64,000 bases of DNA, taken from positions 5,206,001-5,270,000 of the forward strand of contig NZ_CP076135.1 in the NCBI RefSeq assembly GCF_018736105.1, read 5' to 3'. The DNA comes from Bradyrhizobium sediminis (lineage in GTDB: Bacteria > Pseudomonadota > Alphaproteobacteria > Rhizobiales > Xanthobacteraceae). Positions 8,584 through 16,519 of this stretch are shown here, piece by piece. The notes beneath the pieces are model-generated. The model had not been told where the DNA came from and made no database searches. It worked only from the letters and a program-made list of their open reading frames with translations. The first letter of the stretch is position 1. Each line of letters starts with the position of its first letter. Both the position numbers and the translations under genes were made by a program.

Positions 8584-9774
8584 CTATCCGCCCAGCCCCG
8601 TCCCGCCATACAGCCACTGGAGGTGCCCGTAATAATCCTCCGACGTCTTGGCGCCCATGATGGCGTTGCGGATGCGGGCGTGTTCGCCGGCGGGATGATA
8701 GATGTGTTCGCCGATGGCGCGGGATTGCAGCTGGATCCGCGCGGTGCGCGCGAAGCGCTGCGACAGATAGTGCTTGAGCGCGGCAGAGTGATCGTCCGGA
8801 TAGGCGTCCAGCATGTGCGACAGGCACACCGCGTCCTCCAGCGCCATGCAGGCGCCTTGCGCGAAATATTGCAGCGTCGGATGCGCGGCGTCGCCAAGCA
8901 GCACGACGCGGCCGTCGATCCAGCGTTCCATCGGGTCGCGGTCGCACAGCACCCAGAGCTTCCAGTTCCGGCCGTGACGGATGATGTTTTGCGCCCGCTG
9001 ATGCACATGCGCAAAGCCCCGCATCACTTCGTCATGGGATACGGCCTGACCTGCGACCGGCGCCGGCGCTTCGTTGTGATAGGTGACGACGAGATTGAAC
9101 ACCTTCCAGCCCGACAGCGGGTAATGCACGATGTGACACTTCGGCCCGGCCCACAGCGTCGCCGCGTTCCAGCGCAGGTCTTCCGGCATCTCTTCGGTCG
9201 GAATCACCGAGCGATAGGTGGAATGGCCTGAAACCCGCGGCGGTCCGTCGGCGGCGACCTGCTTGCGGATGTTGGACCACAGCCCGTCGGCGCCGATCAG
9301 CAACGATCCCGTGATGCGTTCGCCGGAAGCCAGATGCGCCGTCACCGAGGAGCCGTCCTGATCGTAACCCATCACTTCGCTGGAGACGCGCAGCTCGATC
9401 AGCGGGTGGTCCCGGCACGCCTTCAGGAACACGCCGTGCAGGTCGCCGCGATGCACGACGCCGTAGGGGTTGCCGAACCGGGTGCGGAAGGCTTCGCCGA
9501 GATCGATGTGGGTGATCTCCTCGGCGGTCAGCGCATCCATCAGCCGCAGCTTGTCGATATAAACCGCCATGCCGCGCGCGGCCTCGCCGACGCCGAGATA
9601 GTCGAAGGCGTGGAACGCGTTGGGCCCGAGCTGGATGCCGGCGCCGATCTCGCCGAGCGCCGAGGCCTTTTCCAGCAGGATCGAGGCAATGCCTTTCTGC
9701 GCCAGCCCGAGTGCGGCGGCGAGGCCGCCGATGCCGCCGCCCGCGATCAGGACGGGCCGTTTGCTTACCGTCAT
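8584..9774 (-). CDS. FAD-dependent monooxygenase, 3-hydroxybenzoate 6-hydroxylase-like
   Basis: The 396-residue class A flavin hydroxylase has the GxGxxG motif VLIAGGGIGGLAAALGLAQ near residues 9-27, the DG motif GADGLWSNIRK, and the GD motif VVLLGDAAHPTLQYFAQGA. The FAQGA version with ALEDA after it is typical of salicylate and 3-hydroxybenzoate hydroxylases. Co-location with gentisate dioxygenase and a maleylpyruvate-isomerase-type GST favours 3-hydroxybenzoate 6-hydroxylase (product gentisate) over salicylate 1-hydroxylase (product catechol, with no catechol genes here). I chose the ATG at 9774 over longer in-frame starts because it begins just before the FAD motif and overlaps the upstream stop as TGATG. 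Confidence 0.85.
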   Translation of the reverse strand: MTVSKRPVLIAGGGIGGLAAALGLAQKGIASILLEKASALGEIGAGIQLGPNAFHAFDYLGVGEAARGMAVYIDKLRLMDALTAEEITHIDLGEAFRTRFGNPYGVVHRGDLHGVFLKACRDHPLIELRVSSEVMGYDQDGSSVTAHLASGERITGSLLIGADGLWSNIRKQVAADGPPRVSGHSTYRSVIPTEEMPEDLRWNAATLWAGPKCHIVHYPLSGWKVFNLVVTYHNEAPAPVAGQAVSHDEVMRGFAHVHQRAQNIIRHGRNWKLWVLCDRDPMERWIDGRVVLLGDAAHPTLQYFAQGACMALEDAVCLSHMLDAYPDDHSAALKHYLSQRFARTARIQLQSRAIGEHIYHPAGEHARIRNAIMGAKTSEDYYGHLQWLYGGTGLGG

Positions 9775-10283
9775 CAGCCTGCCTTCCCGAGATGTTCGAG
9801 CGCGTCTTCGGCGCGCAGCGGCACGCGCGAGGCCTCGTTGCTGAGATCGACCAGTTGCGTCAACAGCGCCAGCAGGGTCTTGCGGTCGGCGGGCTTCAGC
9901 GGCTGCAGCATCCGCGCCTGCGCCCGATCGACCGACGGCATGATATCGCGCAGCAAGGCCGCGCCTTCCCTGGTCAGATAGAGCAGCTTTATTCGCTTGT
10001 CGCCGGGCGAGGGCTTGCGCTCGATATGGCCCTTGCTCTCCAGCCGCTCGATCACATTGCCGAGCGTGGAGCGGTCGAATGCGATCACGGCGGACAGCCG
10101 CGTGGCGTCGATGCCGGGATGGGTGTGGATCGCGACCAATGCGGCAAATTGCACCGGCGTCAGGTCGTAGGCCCGGCACTCCTCGACGAAGATCGACACC
10201 GCGATCTGCTGCATCCGGCGGAACAGATAGCCGGGCGCATCGTAGACCGCGTCCATCGTCACCGACGTTGGCTTACTCGGCAT
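9774..10283 (-). CDS. MarR family transcriptional regulator
   Basis: The 169-residue winged-helix regulator has the MarR core at about residues 40-110 (LTPVQFAALVAIHTHPGIDATRL, then DRSTLGNVIERLESKGHIER and the wing DKRIKLLYLT). It lies between the isomerase and hydroxylase genes, overlapping both neighbours by a few bases, so all three are one operon. MarR proteins in gentisate clusters usually repress the ring-cleavage genes and release on binding the aromatic substrate. The probable target is the dyad at 10947-10985 between this operon and the divergent dioxygenase gene. Confidence 0.92.
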   Translation of the reverse strand: MPSKPTSVTMDAVYDAPGYLFRRMQQIAVSIFVEECRAYDLTPVQFAALVAIHTHPGIDATRLSAVIAFDRSTLGNVIERLESKGHIERKPSPGDKRIKLLYLTREGAALLRDIMPSVDRAQARMLQPLKPADRKTLLALLTQLVDLSNEASRVPLRAEDALEHLGKAG

Positions 10284-10905
10284 CGGGCTGCCTGTCCGGT
10301 GCGGCGTCGGTAAACGCCTTCATGGCCTGTGCCGCCGCTTCGGCCCTGAGCAGCCGCGGATAGACCGAAACATCGACACCGAAGCGCCGCGCGTTGAACA
10401 GCTGCGGCACCAGGCAGAGATCGGCGATGGTCGGCGTGTCGCCAAAACAGAATGGACCGGGCTCGCTCGCGATCAGGGCCTCGCAAGCGGCAAGGCCCTC
10501 GCGGTTGGCCCAGGCCGCCCAGCCCGTCACCTGCTCCTCGGGCAGGCCGAGTTCGCGCAATCGCGCCAGCACTTTCAGATTCTGCACCGGGTGGATATCG
10601 CAGGCCACGGCCTGCGCGAAGGCGCGAACCTTGGCGCGGCGCAGCGGATCATCAGGCAGCAGCGGCGGCTCGGGATGGGTTTCGTCCAGCCATTCGATGA
10701 TGGCGAGCGACTGGGTCAGCACCGCGCCCTTGTCGTCCTGCAGCGCCGGGACCAGCCCTTGCGGGTTGAGGGCGAGAAAAGCGGGATCGCGCTGTTCGCC
10801 CTTGCGCAGGTGATGGGAGAGCTGATCGGCACGCAGACCCTTCAGATTCAACGCGATTCTGACCCGGTAGGACGCGCTGCTGCGGAAATAGCCGTGCAGC
10901 TTCAT
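10273..10905 (-). CDS. Zeta-class GST, maleylpyruvate / maleylacetoacetate isomerase
   Basis: The 210-residue glutathione-S-transferase fold protein has the zeta signature at its N-terminus (SSASYRVRIALNLKG), in which SSx(S) binds glutathione, and a C-terminal helical domain. Zeta GSTs perform glutathione-dependent cis-trans isomerisation. After gentisate cleavage the substrate would be maleylpyruvate, giving fumarylpyruvate. The start at 10905 gives MKLHGYFRSS, the normal first strand; the 6 earlier residues of the open frame are not needed. It overlaps the marR start by 11 bp. The hydrolase for the next step (fumarylpyruvate hydrolase) is not in this window. Confidence 0.9.
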   Translation of the reverse strand: MKLHGYFRSSASYRVRIALNLKGLRADQLSHHLRKGEQRDPAFLALNPQGLVPALQDDKGAVLTQSLAIIEWLDETHPEPPLLPDDPLRRAKVRAFAQAVACDIHPVQNLKVLARLRELGLPEEQVTGWAAWANREGLAACEALIASEPGPFCFGDTPTIADLCLVPQLFNARRFGVDVSVYPRLLRAEAAAQAMKAFTDAAPDRQPDAE

Positions 10906-10946
10906 GACCAGCCTCCCCCTCAAATCTCTTGTTGGTCGTCGTTACC

Positions 10947-10985
10947 TGATTGACGATAGTCATATTGTAAGTATACTGTCAATCA
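10947..10985. promoter_or_regulatory. Divergent promoter with operator-like inverted repeat (gentisate genes)
   Basis: TGATTGAC (10947-10954) and GTCAATCA (10978-10985) are perfect 8-base inverted repeats around a 23-base partly symmetric core. Within it, TTGACG (10950-10955), 16 bp and TATACT (10972-10977) form a sigma-70-like promoter aimed at the dioxygenase. The mirror arm provides TTGACA on the minus strand for the isomerase-marR-hydroxylase operon. A repressor bound here would cover both promoters. The MarR protein encoded nearby is the natural candidate. Confidence 0.5.
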
Positions 10986-11020
10986 TTGAAGCCAACGATA
11001 ACCCTCAAGGGAGGCTGGTC

Positions 11021-12061
11021 ATGGAGCCCGTGCTGAAGACGCCGGAACGCGAGGCGTTCTACAAGAAGATCGACGGCGAAAATCTCTCGGCGTTGTGGAA
11101 CGTGATGGGCGACCTGATCACGCCGGAGCCGAAGAGCGCCTGCCGGCCGCATCTGTGGAAATTCGACGCCATCCGCGACTACATGACCGAAGCCGGCAAG
11201 TTGATCACCGCCAAGGAAGCCACGCGGCGGGTGCTGGTGCTGGAAAATCCGGGGCTGCGCGGGCAGTCGAAAGTCACGACCTCGTTGTTTGCCGGCGTCC
11301 AGATGGTGATCCCGGGCGACATCGCGCCGTCGCACCGGCACAGCCAGTCAGCGCTGCGTTTCGTGCTCGAAGGCCACGGCGCCTATACTTCGGTCGACGG
11401 CGAGCGCACTGCGATGGAGCCGGGCGATTTCGTCATCACCCCGGCGATGACCTGGCACGATCATTCCAACGAGACCAGCGATCCGATGTTCTGGCTCGAC
11501 GGGCTCGACATCCCGATGGTGCAGTTCTTCGACGCGTCCTTTGCGGAAGACTCCAAGGAAGACCAGCAGAAGATCACCCGTCCCCCGAACGACAGCTTCG
11601 GCCGCTACGGCCATAACCTGCTGCCGGTCGACGAGAAGCGCAAATCCAAGACCTCGCCGATCTTCAACTATCCCTACGCCCATACGCGCGAGGCGCTGGA
11701 ACAGGCCAAGGCGCGCAATGAGTGGGACGCCTGCCACGGGCTGAAGCTGAAATTCTCCAATCCCGAGACCGGCGATTTCGCGATGCCGACCATCGGCACC
11801 TTCATCCAGCTGTTGCCGAAGGGATTCAAGACGGCGCGCTATCGCTCGACCGACGCCACCGTGTTCGCGGCGATCGAGGGCAAGGGCCGCTCCCGGATCG
11901 GCGAGCAGACCTTCGAATGGGGCCCGCGCGATTTGTTCGTGGTGCCGAGCTGGCAGTGGGTCACCCACGAGGCCGACGTCGATTCCGTGCTGTTCAGTTT
12001 CTCGGATCGCCCAGTGCAGCAGAAGCTGGATTTGTTCCGCGAGGACCGCGGCAACGCGTAA
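11021..12061 (+). CDS. Gentisate 1,2-dioxygenase
   Basis: The 346-residue bicupin ring-cleavage enzyme opens gentisate to maleylpyruvate using Fe(II). The first cupin carries the metal ligands in APSHRHSQSALRFVLEG and the distal His in TWHDHSNE. The second cupin (TVFAAIEGKGRSRIG ... DLFVVPSWQWVTHEA) is degenerate, as usual. The length and the opening (LWNVMGDLITPEP, WKFDAIRDYM) fit the family. The start at 11021 has GGGAGG 9 bases upstream. It is divergent from the isomerase-marR-hydroxylase operon, with the shared operator between them. It is the common sink for gentisate formed by either upper route in this region. Confidence 0.95.
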   Translation: MEPVLKTPEREAFYKKIDGENLSALWNVMGDLITPEPKSACRPHLWKFDAIRDYMTEAGKLITAKEATRRVLVLENPGLRGQSKVTTSLFAGVQMVIPGDIAPSHRHSQSALRFVLEGHGAYTSVDGERTAMEPGDFVITPAMTWHDHSNETSDPMFWLDGLDIPMVQFFDASFAEDSKEDQQKITRPPNDSFGRYGHNLLPVDEKRKSKTSPIFNYPYAHTREALEQAKARNEWDACHGLKLKFSNPETGDFAMPTIGTFIQLLPKGFKTARYRSTDATVFAAIEGKGRSRIGEQTFEWGPRDLFVVPSWQWVTHEADVDSVLFSFSDRPVQQKLDLFREDRGNA

Positions 12062-12345
12062 CCGTCATGGCCGGATCAAAGCGCAAAGCGCGTCTTCGCG
12101 CTAGATGACCCGGCCATCCAACTATTACTTGTAACCGTCATAAAGAACGTGGATGCTTAGGACATCCAGCGCGAAGACGCGCTTCGCGCTTTTTGTCCGG
12201 GCATGACAAGAAATAATTCATTTGGGGGAAACCATGAGGATCTCGCTTGATCGCGCGTTCATGCCCGTTGCGGTGACCAACGGGTTGTAAGGAAGGTTCA
12301 TTCGGCATCCGCGGGGGACGTCAAGACCTGATTGAGGGCGGCGTT
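12062..12345. repeat. Gene-free 284 bp with a 23-bp near-perfect inverted repeat
   Basis: The segments 12080-12102 and 12168-12190 are inverted copies with one mismatch (AGCGCAAAGCGCGTCTTCGCGCT against AGCGCGAAGACGCGCTTCGCGCT). A second dyad, ATGGCCGGATC / GACCCGGCCAT, lies inside the left part. The right arm is followed by TTTTT, so it may terminate the dioxygenase transcript. The rest up to 12345 is leader for the next gene; I see no further gene. Confidence 0.6.
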
Positions 12346-14802
12346 TTGCAAGCATTCTCCAAAATCTCGAGCCGCCACTATTTCGCAATTTTTATATTGG
12401 CCTCCGCCACCCTGTCCTACCAGATACTGGTAACTCGTTTCTTCAGCGTCATGCTGTATTACCATTTTGCATTTGCTGCCATTTCACTCGCCATGCTTGG
12501 ACTTACGCGCGGGGCGATGGAGGTCTACAACAAACCTGCCCGCTATGCTCCCGAACGGGTGGGAGTGGAATTCGCCCGCCACGCCTCATGGTTTGCAATT
12601 TCCGGCGTCGGCGCAATGATCGCCTTCCTGTGCGTGCCGCTCGTGATCCCCGGGGGATACGTACCTGCGGCCCTCGCGGTCGCGACGTTCGCCTTCGTGA
12701 TGCCTTTTACCGAAAGCGGTGTCTGCATAACGCTTTTGTTGACTCGCCTGCCATACGGCGGCGGATGGCTTTATGCGGCCGACCTTTCAGGGGCGGCGCT
12801 CGGATGCCTCGGAGTCATCTTCGTATTGCTCATCGTCGATCCTGTGAGCGCCACACTATGGATCGGAGCCTTTGCCGCTGGCGCGGGCTGGATAGTGGTG
12901 CGGGACAGCGGCGACATCCGCAGCCTGCGCCTGAGCGGCGCCGTCGCACTTACGCTGGCTGCCGCCGCCACTGTGCACACCAGTCTGGCCGTTTCCGGCA
13001 AAGACCATCTGGGCGTCTTCTGGGCGAAGGGCTCTCAGCAGATGGGAACGCTGTTCGAGCGCTGGAATACCTACTCACGCGTGAGGGTGACGGCGCTTGG
13101 CGAGAGCACTCCGTTCGGCTGGGGCCTCGCCCACACGCCGGAGACGAAGATAGACCAGTACCACCTCGATATCGACGCCGATGCGGCCACGGTCATCACC
13201 CGGCACGACGGCGATCTCGGCAAGCTATCCTACTTGAAGGATGACGTCGTCAATGCCGCCTACCTGGTGCAGTCGCCTGACGACGTCGCTGTGGTGGGCG
13301 TGGGCGGCGGTCGTGACATTCTTTCCGGGCTCTTCTTCGGCGCCAAGCACATACGTGGAATTGAGATCAACCCCGCGATCTTCGAAGTCCTCACTGACAA
13401 GTTTGCCGATTTCTCCGGCCATCTCGATCGCCAGCCCGGCGTATCGTTGGTCAATGCCGAAGCCCGCAGCTACATCAACCATTCGCCCGATCGATACGAC
13501 CTTGTCCAGATTTCGCTGATCGACACCTGGGCCGCAACGGCTGCCGGCGGACTGACGCTCACGGAAAACCGTCTCTATACCGTGGAGGCATGGGATGACT
13601 TCTACCGCGCGCTGAAGCCTGGCGGGCTATTGTCAGTATCGCGCTGGTACGAGCCGGACCATCACCGCGGTGAGTTTTATCGCCTCGTGGCGATCGCGGC
13701 GAGTGCGCTCCAGCGTCAGGGTGTGCCCGCAGCCGCACTGGCAAACCATGTTATCGCACTGAACGTCGACAACATCGTAACGGTGATTACCCGTCCTGAC
13801 GCCTTCACCAAGGCCCAGTGGCAAGCTGCGCGCACAAGGCTTCTGGCCCAGGACTTCAAGATACTCCTGGGGCCGGATGTCAATTTCGACACCGTCACAT
13901 CGACGCTGCTGTCCGGCAAGGCCGACGCGGCATTCTTCGCGTCACTGCCGGAAAACATCATTCCTTCAACGGACGACAATCCGTTCTTCTTCTATACGAC
14001 GAGCTTCGGAAATCTTGCCGACGTGCTCTCATCGGCTCGCACCAATAACAGCGCGGCGATCAGCATGACCCTGCTGCTGCTCCTGATCGCGCTTTGCGCC
14101 TGCGGGTACTACATCGCCATTCCGTTTGTCCGCCTCGCAAAGCGGATGCCGCTGTCGACGCTGACGCCACCCGTGGCGTATTTCTGCGCGATCGGCATGG
14201 GCTTCATGCTGATTGAGATATCGCAGATGCAGCGGCTGATGGTCTTCCTTGGACATCCCGTCTACGGACTGGGCGTGGTACTGTTCACGATCCTTCTCTT
14301 CAGCGGGATCGGCAGCGCCACGGTCGGTGCCCATGCCCTTCGATCGAGCGCGGTCGTCACCAGGGTTGTCGGCCTCGTGACAACGCTCGTGCTGGCGGGG
14401 CTATTGACTCCGCTATTCACCACATGGGCGCGATCGGAAGCTACCGACATGCGCATCTTGTTGTCCGTACTGCTCCTCGCGCCGCCGGCGTTCTGCATGG
14501 GGATGATGTTCCCGCTCGGGCTAAGCATCTGGCGTCGTCACGCGGAGCTTCTTCCGTTCTTCTGGAGTGCCAACGGGATTACCTCGATGTTTGCGTCGGT
14601 GCTGGGCATGGCCTTGTCGATAGAATTCGGCATCGGAATGACATATGCGCTGGGCACCTGCTTCTATGTCGTCTGCGCAGTCCTGCTCGTCCGGAGCAGC
14701 CGGAGCGAACCGCATGGGCGTGTCCGCGGCGAGGCCGCTCAAGGGGCTGGAATTGGTGCGCCAGCTAGCGCCAGTGCAACAGCCGCGTCTCCAGGAGGTT
14801 GA
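12346..14802 (+). CDS. Large membrane protein with spermidine-synthase-like (SAM-binding) domain
   Basis: The 818-residue protein has about seven hydrophobic helices in the first 210 residues. A soluble Rossmann domain with a spermidine-synthase/methyltransferase core (VAVVGVGGGRDILSGLFFG as motif I, then RGIEINPAIFEV) follows at about 310-480. Several more helices follow from about residue 570. Such fused proteins are known in many bacteria, sometimes annotated as spermidine synthase-like; the reaction is not known. The start is TTG, and no better in-frame ATG fits the first helix. Its last 38 bp overlap the 3' end of the convergent ABC permease gene. The sequence is somewhat less GC-biased at third positions than its neighbours, which hints at a separate origin. 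Confidence 0.82.
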   Translation: MQAFSKISSRHYFAIFILASATLSYQILVTRFFSVMLYYHFAFAAISLAMLGLTRGAMEVYNKPARYAPERVGVEFARHASWFAISGVGAMIAFLCVPLVIPGGYVPAALAVATFAFVMPFTESGVCITLLLTRLPYGGGWLYAADLSGAALGCLGVIFVLLIVDPVSATLWIGAFAAGAGWIVVRDSGDIRSLRLSGAVALTLAAAATVHTSLAVSGKDHLGVFWAKGSQQMGTLFERWNTYSRVRVTALGESTPFGWGLAHTPETKIDQYHLDIDADAATVITRHDGDLGKLSYLKDDVVNAAYLVQSPDDVAVVGVGGGRDILSGLFFGAKHIRGIEINPAIFEVLTDKFADFSGHLDRQPGVSLVNAEARSYINHSPDRYDLVQISLIDTWAATAAGGLTLTENRLYTVEAWDDFYRALKPGGLLSVSRWYEPDHHRGEFYRLVAIAASALQRQGVPAAALANHVIALNVDNIVTVITRPDAFTKAQWQAARTRLLAQDFKILLGPDVNFDTVTSTLLSGKADAAFFASLPENIIPSTDDNPFFFYTTSFGNLADVLSSARTNNSAAISMTLLLLLIALCACGYYIAIPFVRLAKRMPLSTLTPPVAYFCAIGMGFMLIEISQMQRLMVFLGHPVYGLGVVLFTILLFSGIGSATVGAHALRSSAVVTRVVGLVTTLVLAGLLTPLFTTWARSEATDMRILLSVLLLAPPAFCMGMMFPLGLSIWRRHAELLPFFWSANGITSMFASVLGMALSIEFGIGMTYALGTCFYVVCAVLLVRSSRSEPHGRVRGEAAQGAGIGAPASASATAASPGG

Positions 14803-15598
14803 TCAGCTTCCCCACCGCGAGCCCGAACAGCGACAGGATGACGACGCCGGCCAGCAGTTGATCGGTCTGCATCAGGTTGCCGGCCTGCAGCACGAAGGCG
14901 CCGATGCCGAACTGGGCGCCGATCATTTCGGCGCTGACCACCAGCAGTAGCGCCACCGAAGCCGAAATGCGGAAGCCGGCGAGGATCGACGGCAGCGCGC
15001 CGGGCCAGATCACCCGCCGCACGATGGAAGCGAACGGCACGTTGAAGCTCTGCGCCATCCGGATCAGGTTGCGCGGCACCGCATCGACGCCGCTATAGAC
15101 CGAGATCGCGGTGGAAAAGAATACCCCGAGCGCGATGGTCGCGACCTTCGGCTCTTCACCGATGCCGAGCCACAGGATCAGCAGCGGCAGCAGCGCGATC
15201 TTCGGAATCGGGAACAGCGCCGAGATAAAGGTGATGCCGACGCCGCGCGCGACGCTGGAAAGCCCGATCGCGAAGCCGACCAGGACGCCGGCGGCGGTGC
15301 CGAGGATCCAGCCGGAACCGATCCGCATCACCGACACCGAGACATGCTGCCAAAGCGCGCCCGAGATCGCGAGCTTCCAGATCGCCAGCGCAATCGCCGA
15401 CGGCGGCGGCAGGAACAGCGGATTGATCCATCCGGCGCTGCCGGCCAGCTGCCAAAGCGCCAGTACCAGCGCGAGCGCGATCCAGCCGGAGGTGCGGCCT
15501 GCCTTCGGCGCAAAGCCGGCGCCGCGAAACCCGACCGGCCGCGACTCGGTATCGAGACCGGTTTGCGGCGGATCTTTCGGCGGCGCGCGCTCAAGCAT
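14765..15598 (-). CDS. ABC transporter permease (SsuC/TauC-like)
   Basis: The 277-residue inner-membrane permease of the nitrate/sulfonate/taurine importer family has about six helices. Its cytoplasmic EAA-type loop reads ALPSILAGFRISASVALLLVV. The start at 15598 (MLERAPPKDPP) overlaps the end of the ATPase gene by 8 bp; longer in-frame starts run deep into that gene. It is the last gene of a four-gene minus-strand operon (flavoprotein, binding protein, ATPase, permease). Its 3' end overlaps the convergent membrane protein gene by 38 bp. The substrate is unknown. Confidence 0.92.
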   Translation of the reverse strand: MLERAPPKDPPQTGLDTESRPVGFRGAGFAPKAGRTSGWIALALVLALWQLAGSAGWINPLFLPPPSAIALAIWKLAISGALWQHVSVSVMRIGSGWILGTAAGVLVGFAIGLSSVARGVGITFISALFPIPKIALLPLLILWLGIGEEPKVATIALGVFFSTAISVYSGVDAVPRNLIRMAQSFNVPFASIVRRVIWPGALPSILAGFRISASVALLLVVSAEMIGAQFGIGAFVLQAGNLMQTDQLLAGVVILSLFGLAVGKLINLLETRLLHWR

Positions 15599-16364
15599 GC
15601 TGCACCTCGCGCTCGGCGTCGATCGCCTGTTCGCGAATCTTCGACCACAGCTCGCTCTGCAGCGCCAGCAGCCGTTCGCGGGCATGGATCTCGCCGCGCT
15701 CGCCGCGCGTCATCGGGATGCTGACGACCTCGCGGATGCGGCCGGGCCGCCGCGACAGCACCACGATACGGTCGGCGATCCGCACCGCCTCCTCGAGATT
15801 GTGCGTGACATAGACCGCGCCCATCGCGCCGTCGGCGAGCAGTCCGACGAAATCCTCCATCAGCAATTCGCGGGTCTGCGAATCCAGCGCCGACAGCGGC
15901 TCGTCCATCAACAGGATCGCGGGTCTCACCGCCAGCGCCCGGGCGATGCCGACGCGCTGGCGCATGCCGCCGGACAATTGCTTCGGATAGGTGCCGCGAA
16001 AGTCCGACAGGCCGGTGCGGTGCAGGGCGTCGTCGACAACAGCGCGGCGATCGCTCGGGGTCAGGGCGGTATGCAGCAACGGGAATTCGACATTCTCAGC
16101 CACCGTGCACCACGGCAGCAGCGCGAAATCCTGGAACACGAAGGTCAGCGGATTGCGGCTGTCCGGCGGCGGCGCGCCGCGCCATTCCGCTACGCCCGCG
16201 CTCGGCTGCAGCAACCCGCCGAGGATCGACAGCAGCGTGCTCTTGCCGCAGCCGGACGGACCGACGATCGCCACCACCTCGCCCGAGCGTACCGTGAACG
16301 ACACGTCGTCGAGCACCTCGAGCGCGCCGAAGCGATGGCTGATATGGTCGGCGATCAGGTGCAT
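15591..16364 (-). CDS. ABC transporter ATP-binding protein (SsuB/TauB-like)
   Basis: The nucleotide-binding subunit has about 257 residues. It has Walker A (GPSGCGKST), a Q-loop (FVFQDFALLPW), the signature LSGGMRQRVGIARAL, Walker B (ILLMDEPLSALD) and the switch His in VTHNLEEA. These are the hallmarks of the NrtD/SsuB/TauB group. The start at 16364 (MHLIADHISHRFG) matches family N-termini; the open frame extends upstream to 16430 through repeat sequence that is probably untranslated. A palindromic repeat separates it from the binding-protein gene. Confidence 0.93.
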   Translation of the reverse strand: MHLIADHISHRFGALEVLDDVSFTVRSGEVVAIVGPSGCGKSTLLSILGGLLQPSAGVAEWRGAPPPDSRNPLTFVFQDFALLPWCTVAENVEFPLLHTALTPSDRRAVVDDALHRTGLSDFRGTYPKQLSGGMRQRVGIARALAVRPAILLMDEPLSALDSQTRELLMEDFVGLLADGAMGAVYVTHNLEEAVRIADRIVVLSRRPGRIREVVSIPMTRGERGEIHARERLLALQSELWSKIREQAIDAEREVQHA

Positions 16365-16384
16365 TCGGATACTCACTCCCAAAT

Positions 16385-16486
16385 CCTCATCCTGAGGAGC
16401 GCGAAGCGCGTCTCGAAGGATGACGGCCACCAGCCGGGCCCATCATCCTTCGAGACGGCCGCGCTGCGGCCTCCTCAGGATGAGGG
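16385..16486. repeat. Palindromic repeat, family B (CCTCATCCTGAGGAGC / GCTCCTCAGGATGAGG type)
   Basis: CCTCATCCTGAGGAGCGCGAAGCG and the facing copy ending in CTCCTCAGGATGAGG, with TCGAAGGATGA / TCATCCTTCGAGA inside, form a long imperfect hairpin. It lies within the ABC operon between the binding-protein and ATPase genes. There it could reduce downstream expression or stabilise the upstream mRNA, as known for REP elements in other bacteria. Related copies: 49246, 60543 and 62554. Confidence 0.7.
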
Positions 16487-16519
16487 AGAAGAAGCGGACG
16501 ACTGTTGAAGGTTCTCCCA

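Noticed and set aside
8584..10179. Long version of the hydroxybenzoate hydroxylase starting at 10179
   Set aside because: The first 135 codons are another frame of the marR gene. The real start at 9774 lies directly before the FAD motif and overlaps the marR stop.
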